A stretch of 64,000 nucleotides of DNA from contig OX030955.1 of assembly GCA_943735955.1 (NCBI GenBank), positions 11,009,647-11,073,646 on the forward strand, read 5' to 3'. Every line of letters starts with the position of its first letter. Positions within the stretch are counted from its first letter, which is position 1. Under the pieces are notes generated by a model. It ran no database searches. It saw nothing but the letters and a program-made list of their open reading frames with translations, and was not told the origin of the DNA. The stretch comes from Piscicola geometra (Eukaryota; Annelida; Clitellata; Hirudinida; Piscicolidae). Shown here in pieces: positions 63,794 to 64,000 of the stretch. Made by a program: the position numbers and the translations under genes.

Positions 63794-64000
63794 CTGAAAA
63801 GAGAGAGTTAAGGTTGTTTGCTTGCTGAGAAGTGGCACGTTTGTACTCTCGTTAAGCGGTATTTACCTTATTTCTTAATCTAGAGAAGGAACTCTCTGAG
63901 CAGTAACAACGGCCTAACTAATAGCAATGCTATAAATGGCATCCCCCTCACCCCCTCTCTCACAGTTAAAACAGAAACTAGCACATATCAAAAGAGATAA

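Overview
The window is nuclear DNA from an invertebrate animal. Genes are split into short exons with consensus GT-AG introns, intergenic DNA is AT-rich, tandem repeats are very dense, and there are many relics of hAT and pogo DNA transposons, non-LTR retrotransposons and tRNA-derived SINEs. A lophotrochozoan such as an annelid or mollusc fits, but the species cannot be fixed from the sequence. No prokaryotic gene, CRISPR array or virus is present.

Five conserved animal genes were rebuilt exon by exon from splice signals, phase continuity and recognisable protein families. (1) A partial HYDIN-type cilia gene on the minus strand (780-5072) runs off the left edge. (2) OSTM1, the ClC-7 beta subunit, is on the plus strand (5927-9267; 8 exons, 279 aa). 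(3) PUS7, a TruD-family pseudouridine synthase, is on the minus strand (10231-22342; 15 exons, 540 aa). (4) COG1, a subunit of the conserved oligomeric Golgi complex, is on the plus strand (22681-35064; 25 exons, about 1161 aa). (5) The C-terminal half or more of TRIM37, an E3 ubiquitin ligase with a MATH domain, is on the minus strand (54047-63793) and runs off the right edge. HYDIN/OSTM1 and PUS7/COG1 are divergent pairs; OSTM1/PUS7 are convergent. The genes serve unrelated housekeeping and ciliary roles and do not form an operon or pathway.

Introns carry most of the remaining sequence. Four or more hAT elements have 8-bp target-site duplications. PUS7 intron 13 holds a LINE with an intact 956-aa endonuclease/reverse transcriptase. 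Two SINE families share a short 3' module. Microsatellites and minisatellites often touch the splice sites.

The largest structural anomaly is at 29017-49930. The 10,357 bases before a 200-N gap (39374-39573) recur after it at a constant offset of 10,557. This is what two overlapping contigs that were never merged would look like, so the second 3' half of COG1 (39574-45621) and the second transposase relic are probably assembly artefacts. To the right lie a pogo-like relic carrying a PHD-like finger, a 478-bp pure (GTA)n tract, and a 2.1-kb satellite with an 815-bp higher-order period inside a TRIM37 intron.
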